From contig CACFTO010000004.1 of assembly GCA_902569245.1 (NCBI GenBank), forward strand, positions 36,128 through 100,127: 64,000 bases of DNA, given 5' to 3'. Below the pieces are notes generated by a model, which had not been told where the DNA came from, did no database searches, and saw only the letters and a program-made list of their open reading frames with translations. Below are positions 63,043 through 64,000 of the stretch, piece after piece. The position numbers and the translations under genes were made by a program. Numbering within the stretch: position 1 is the first letter of the stretch; each line of letters opens with the position of its first letter. This DNA is from an uncultured Pelagibacteraceae bacterium. Lineage in GTDB: Bacteria > Pseudomonadota > Alphaproteobacteria > Pelagibacterales > Pelagibacteraceae.

Positions 63043-63672
63043 ATGGCACAGAAAGACGTTGGCAACAAAGTACCCATTTATAAACTTAAAGAAACAAAAG
63101 AGGTTATGGAATTCTATGATGAATGGGGACTAAACAATAAATATGACAAAGACATGCTTGATTGGAATTATACAGGTCCAAAAGAGACTGCAGAAGTATT
63201 TGCAAAATACCAAAAAGATAAAAATATAAAAATTTATGATGCTGGATGTGGCACAGGCTTAGTGGGTTTAGAATTAAAAAAATATGGTTTTTCTGACTTT
63301 TATGGTGCTGATTTATCACAAAAACTTTTAGATCTAGTTCCAAACAATCTTTATAAGAAATTAGAAAAAGTTGATTTAAATAAATCAATAAATGAAAAAG
63401 ATAATGATTACGACGCATTAATGTGCGTTGGTACATTTACTTTTGGTCATGTAAAACCACCAGCTCTTGATGAATTTATAAGGATCACGAAAAACAAAGG
63501 TCTTATTTGCTTTACAATTAATGAAGGCATTCATGAAGAGTATGGTTTTGATAAAAAGATTCAGAAATTAACTGAGGAAAAAAAGTGGAAAGAATTAGAA
63601 TTTTTTAAATCAGATTATATAGCAAGTAAAGATGTCAATGCTTGGTTGGGTCTATATGAAGTGACTAAATAA
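63043..63672 (+). CDS. Class I SAM-dependent methyltransferase
   Basis: 209 residues. Motif I is KIYDAGCGTGLVGLEL near residues 64-79, then the acidic FYGADLSQKLLDL (motif II) and DALMCVGTFTFGHV, all of the Rossmann methyltransferase type. The conserved-looking N-terminal EVMEFYDEWGLNNKYDKDMLDWNY is shared by small-molecule methyltransferases such as Williams-Beuren-like proteins. The substrate is unknown. Its stop overlaps the Rieske gene start by one base (TAATG), so the two are coupled. Confidence 0.82.
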   Translation: MAQKDVGNKVPIYKLKETKEVMEFYDEWGLNNKYDKDMLDWNYTGPKETAEVFAKYQKDKNIKIYDAGCGTGLVGLELKKYGFSDFYGADLSQKLLDLVPNNLYKKLEKVDLNKSINEKDNDYDALMCVGTFTFGHVKPPALDEFIRITKNKGLICFTINEGIHEEYGFDKKIQKLTEEKKWKELEFFKSDYIASKDVNAWLGLYEVTK

Positions 63673-64000
63673 TGTCAGAAATTTACAAGATTATAGAAAA
63701 GAAAAAATTAGATGTTGTCAAACAAACAATTAGCAAAGCACACGGTTTGCCAAATGAATGTTATACAAATAAAGAATATACTTTAATTGAAAGAAAAAAA
63801 CTTTTTGAAGATAAGTGGACAGTAATTGGTACTGCTAGCTCATTACCAAAAGCAGGAGATATAAAGCCTTTTGACCTATTAGGTCTTCCATTGCTTATAG
63901 TTAGAAATAAAAAAGATAAAATTAAAGTTTTTCATAATGTGTGTAGTCATAGAGGTGTAAAACTTGTAGACAAACCTGGCAACATCAGAAATATAATCAG
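63672..64000 (+). CDS. Rieske [2Fe-2S] oxygenase-like protein, truncated by window edge
   Basis: The first 109 residues of a longer protein. Near the end, VFHNVCSHRGVKLVD contains the first Cys-x-His half of a Rieske cluster site; the second Cys-x-x-His half would follow outside the window. The KWTVIGTASSLPKAGDIK segment is typical of the alpha subunits of ring-hydroxylating or betaine/carnitine-type mononuclear-iron oxygenases. It lies by a betaine-type uptake operon, so an N-methyl or betaine compound is a possible substrate. The catalytic domain is not visible. Confidence 0.75.
   Translation, partial: MSEIYKIIEKKKLDVVKQTISKAHGLPNECYTNKEYTLIERKKLFEDKWTVIGTASSLPKAGDIKPFDLLGLPLLIVRNKKDKIKVFHNVCSHRGVKLVDKPGNIRNII

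Noticed and set aside
1..64000. CRISPR arrays, insertion sequences, integrase sites, tRNA genes
   Set aside because: No regularly spaced direct repeats, transposase or integrase-like proteins, or cloverleaf sequences were noticed on either strand.

Overview
The window reads as a marine alphaproteobacterium of the SAR11 clade (Pelagibacterales). It is strongly AT-rich. Genes are packed with overlaps of a few bases or TAATG-type junctions, there is no gene-free stretch above 300 bases, and proteins are short and lysine-rich. The content is the typical SAR11 economy: transporters for osmolytes and methylated amines, and folate-linked C1 oxidation. I see no rRNA, tRNA, insertion sequence, prophage or CRISPR array.

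Layout. 1-8.2 kb holds housekeeping genes: an argE-like deacetylase cut by the window edge, csaA, a LysE-type exporter, acnA, a YfgM-like protein, bamB, a cupin, zapE and yjbQ. 8.2-26.3 kb is one long run of minus-strand genes: photolyase, a diaminopropionate ammonia-lyase-like enzyme, a gmaS/mgsCBA set, small membrane proteins with an ammonium transporter, a second divergent glutamine synthetase/glutamate synthase-like set, a FAD amine oxidase, a MarR-like protein and TMAO demethylase (tdm). 26.4-32.1 kb carries the TMAO transporter tmoX, three small genes, then tmoV and tmoW. 32.1-36 kb has glpK, trimethylamine monooxygenase (tmm) and gpsA. 36-43 kb is a sugar or compatible-solute ABC operon with a GH63-like hydrolase, an iron alcohol dehydrogenase and a glutamine amidotransferase. 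43-51.6 kb has fhs, a four-subunit sarcosine oxidase/N-methylglutamate dehydrogenase and a folate-type transporter. 51.6-54.8 kb holds small genes and purEK. 54.8-58.2 kb is an uncharacterised operon starting with a dipeptidase-like protein that has lost metal ligands. 58.2-62.9 kb (minus) is a betaine-type SBP and permease, a MetF-like protein, a DmdA-like methyltransferase and a Yip1-like protein. The window ends in a methyltransferase and a truncated Rieske protein.

How it works together. Tmm oxidises trimethylamine to TMAO, TmoXVW imports TMAO, and Tdm splits it to dimethylamine and formaldehyde. GmaS and MgsABC turn methylamine into N-methylglutamate. The four-subunit flavoenzyme demethylates N-methylglutamate (or sarcosine) onto tetrahydrofolate, and Fhs recovers ATP from formyl-THF. 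The dimethylamine-to-methylamine step has no recognisable DmmDABC here. The second synthetase/synthase module plus the FAD oxidase, next to tdm, is the best local candidate and the most interesting hypothesis in the window. A second theme is regulatory: perfect hairpins sit inside operons, mostly after substrate-binding proteins, and three of them end exactly 8 nt before the next start codon.
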